A stretch of 6,927 nucleotides of DNA from Calditrichaceae bacterium (lineage in GTDB: Bacteria; Calditrichota; Calditrichia; Calditrichales; Calditrichaceae). The DNA lies in assembly GCA_030622395.1 (NCBI GenBank), contig JAUXGF010000151.1:1-6927 (forward strand), given 5' to 3'. Below the pieces are notes generated by a model. It made no database searches and was not told the DNA's origin. It was given only the letters and a program-made list of their open reading frames with translations. Below, in pieces: positions 6,126-6,927 of this stretch (the first letter of the stretch is position 1; each line of letters starts with the position of its first letter). The translations under genes were made by a program, and so were the position numbers.

Positions 6126-6698
6126 TCACTCCTCTTTTAATGAAAACACCGGTTCAAGCGGCATAAAATTCATCTTTTCCCATTTTCTGTTAGTGGCATT
6201 ATCCTCCAAAACCAATCGTAATACATGCGTCACGGAAGTGACGTCTTTTAAAATTATCTTAAATGTCCCTTGGGCAACCCCTTTTATCACATCCGCCTCT
6301 ATATGTTTATCAGAACCGGGCAAGAAATATTTACATTTAACGTCTTCAAGTTTAGGCATATCATTTTCACCGACCCCTTCAAGAGAAACCACTATCCTCA
6401 TTTCCATTTTTTTAGCTTGCGCTAATGCAATTTTTGCAGCTTCTTTTTCTTTTTTGACATTATCAAGTTGTTGTTCATAATCTTTTATTTGCAAATACAC
6501 GCCTGTTAACGACATGATAACGCCAATAATTATAAAAAGCGTAAAGATGGAGATTTCCAGGTTTAATCCAAACCCCTTTATCTTTTGGATTTTCCCTTTA
6601 AATTTTTCGCCGTAAGGTAAGAAGAAGGAGAGGATGCAGAAGATAATAATACCAAAACCCAAAAGAGGGATAAATAAAATTCCCATTTGTGAATCCAT
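6126..6698 (-). CDS. Two-TM membrane protein with coiled coil and periplasmic beta-rich domain
   Basis: I do not recognise a named family for this 190-residue protein. The ATG follows AAGGAGG (6708-6714 on the minus strand) after nine bases. TM1 is at about 7-27 and TM2 at about 49-70. The loop between them is lysine-rich (K32, K34, K36, K39, K41), so the positive-inside rule puts it in the cytoplasm and both ends outside. A charged helix or coiled coil at about 71-98 (KDYEQQLDNVKKEKEAAKIA) leads to a C-terminal beta-rich domain (about 99-186), probably an immunoglobulin-like sandwich in the periplasm. This domain lacks the LHP and GWGxF signatures of the downstream protein. The gene ends TGA four bases before the start of the YEATS-like gene, so the two are surely co-translated. 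Its likely role is to anchor or sense together with the exported YEATS-like protein; that is inference from context and topology. Confidence 0.8.
   Translation of the reverse strand: MDSQMGILFIPLLGFGIIIFCILSFFLPYGEKFKGKIQKIKGFGLNLEISIFTLFIIIGVIMSLTGVYLQIKDYEQQLDNVKKEKEAAKIALAQAKKMEMRIVVSLEGVGENDMPKLEDVKCKYFLPGSDKHIEADVIKGVAQGTFKIILKDVTSVTHVLRLVLEDNATNRKWEKMNFMPLEPVFSLKEE
6129..6134 (-). promoter_or_regulatory. Shine-Dalgarno site of the YEATS-like gene inside the preceding gene
   Basis: On the minus strand GAGGAG is formed by the last two Glu codons (189-190) of the two-TM gene, just before its TGA. It lies 7 bases from the first ATG (6119-6121) of the YEATS-like gene and 10 from the second, which supports the first ATG as start. 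Such overlap usually means translational coupling and a fixed ratio between the two proteins. Confidence 0.8.
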
Positions 6699-6927
6699 AA
6701 TGCTATGCCTCCTTTACAGTTTATAAATTCATTAATTAATTATTCTTTAAATAATAAGATACATATTAGATATAACGGCTGCGATAAACCACAAAAAAGC
6801 AAGCGGCCTGTAGCTTTCACGAAACTAACATTTTTGCACGGCTTAACAAAACACAAATTGGAAGTACGCGTTTTTTGTCGGGTTGATTGCTTTAGCAAAC
6901 GATAATTTTGCTACCTACTTTTATTAC
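6699..6927 (-). other. AT-rich leader of the two-gene operon, no gene seen
   Basis: Apart from the Shine-Dalgarno site of the two-TM gene, I see no supported feature here. Positions 6716-6775 are very AT-rich and probably contain the operon promoter, but no convincing -35/-10 pair can be picked. Positions 6776-6927 have a more mixed composition without a credible coding frame. The upstream neighbour lies beyond the window. Confidence 0.5.

Noticed and set aside
6765..6900. Integron attC-like site suggested by GCTTAAC and TATAACGGC in the operon leader
   Set aside because: No properly oriented RYYYAAC/GTTRRRY pair with an imperfect palindrome between them could be found.

Overview
The window looks like chromosomal DNA from a Gram-negative bacterium, moderately AT-rich. 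An Omp85-type outer-membrane barrel protein and two envelope proteins (one exported, one membrane-anchored) require an outer membrane and periplasm. Three of the four genes have clear purine-rich Shine-Dalgarno sites. The intergenic DNA carries several palindromic elements of a kind I associate with the Bacteroidota/Ignavibacteriota/Calditrichota/KSB1 (FCB) group. The lineage is an inference; no rRNA or marker gene is present.

Layout. Positions 1-120 hold a long inverted repeat with a nested, terminator-like hairpin just before the first gene. Positions 130-1500 (+) encode a MmgE/PrpD-family enzyme, followed by a probable terminator. Positions 1561-1893 are non-coding: short direct repeats, a perfect 14-bp hairpin and a larger C/G-rich palindromic element. 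Positions 1894-4566 (+) encode a secreted patatin-type phospholipase joined to three POTRA-like repeats and an outer-membrane barrel (PlpD-like, type Vd secretion architecture). Positions 4567-5413 are about 850 bases with no convincing gene but at least two more hairpin-forming repeats. On the minus strand, a two-gene operon reads from 6698 down to 5414. Its first gene encodes a two-TM, coiled-coil, beta-rich protein. Its second encodes an exported protein made of two tandem YEATS-like domains. The last ~230 bases are the AT-rich leader of that operon.

How the genes fit together. The MmgE/PrpD enzyme and the patatin/Omp85 protein are each followed by non-coding repeat DNA and look like independent units. 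The minus-strand pair is tightly coupled: 4 bases separate the genes, and the ribosome binding site of the second lies inside the last codons of the first. Both products should place their main domains in the periplasm. That makes a membrane-anchored partner plus a soluble double YEATS-like protein the most likely undescribed system here. YEATS domains are known in eukaryotes as acyl-lysine readers in the nucleus, so a signal-peptide-bearing double copy in a bacterial envelope is unusual.
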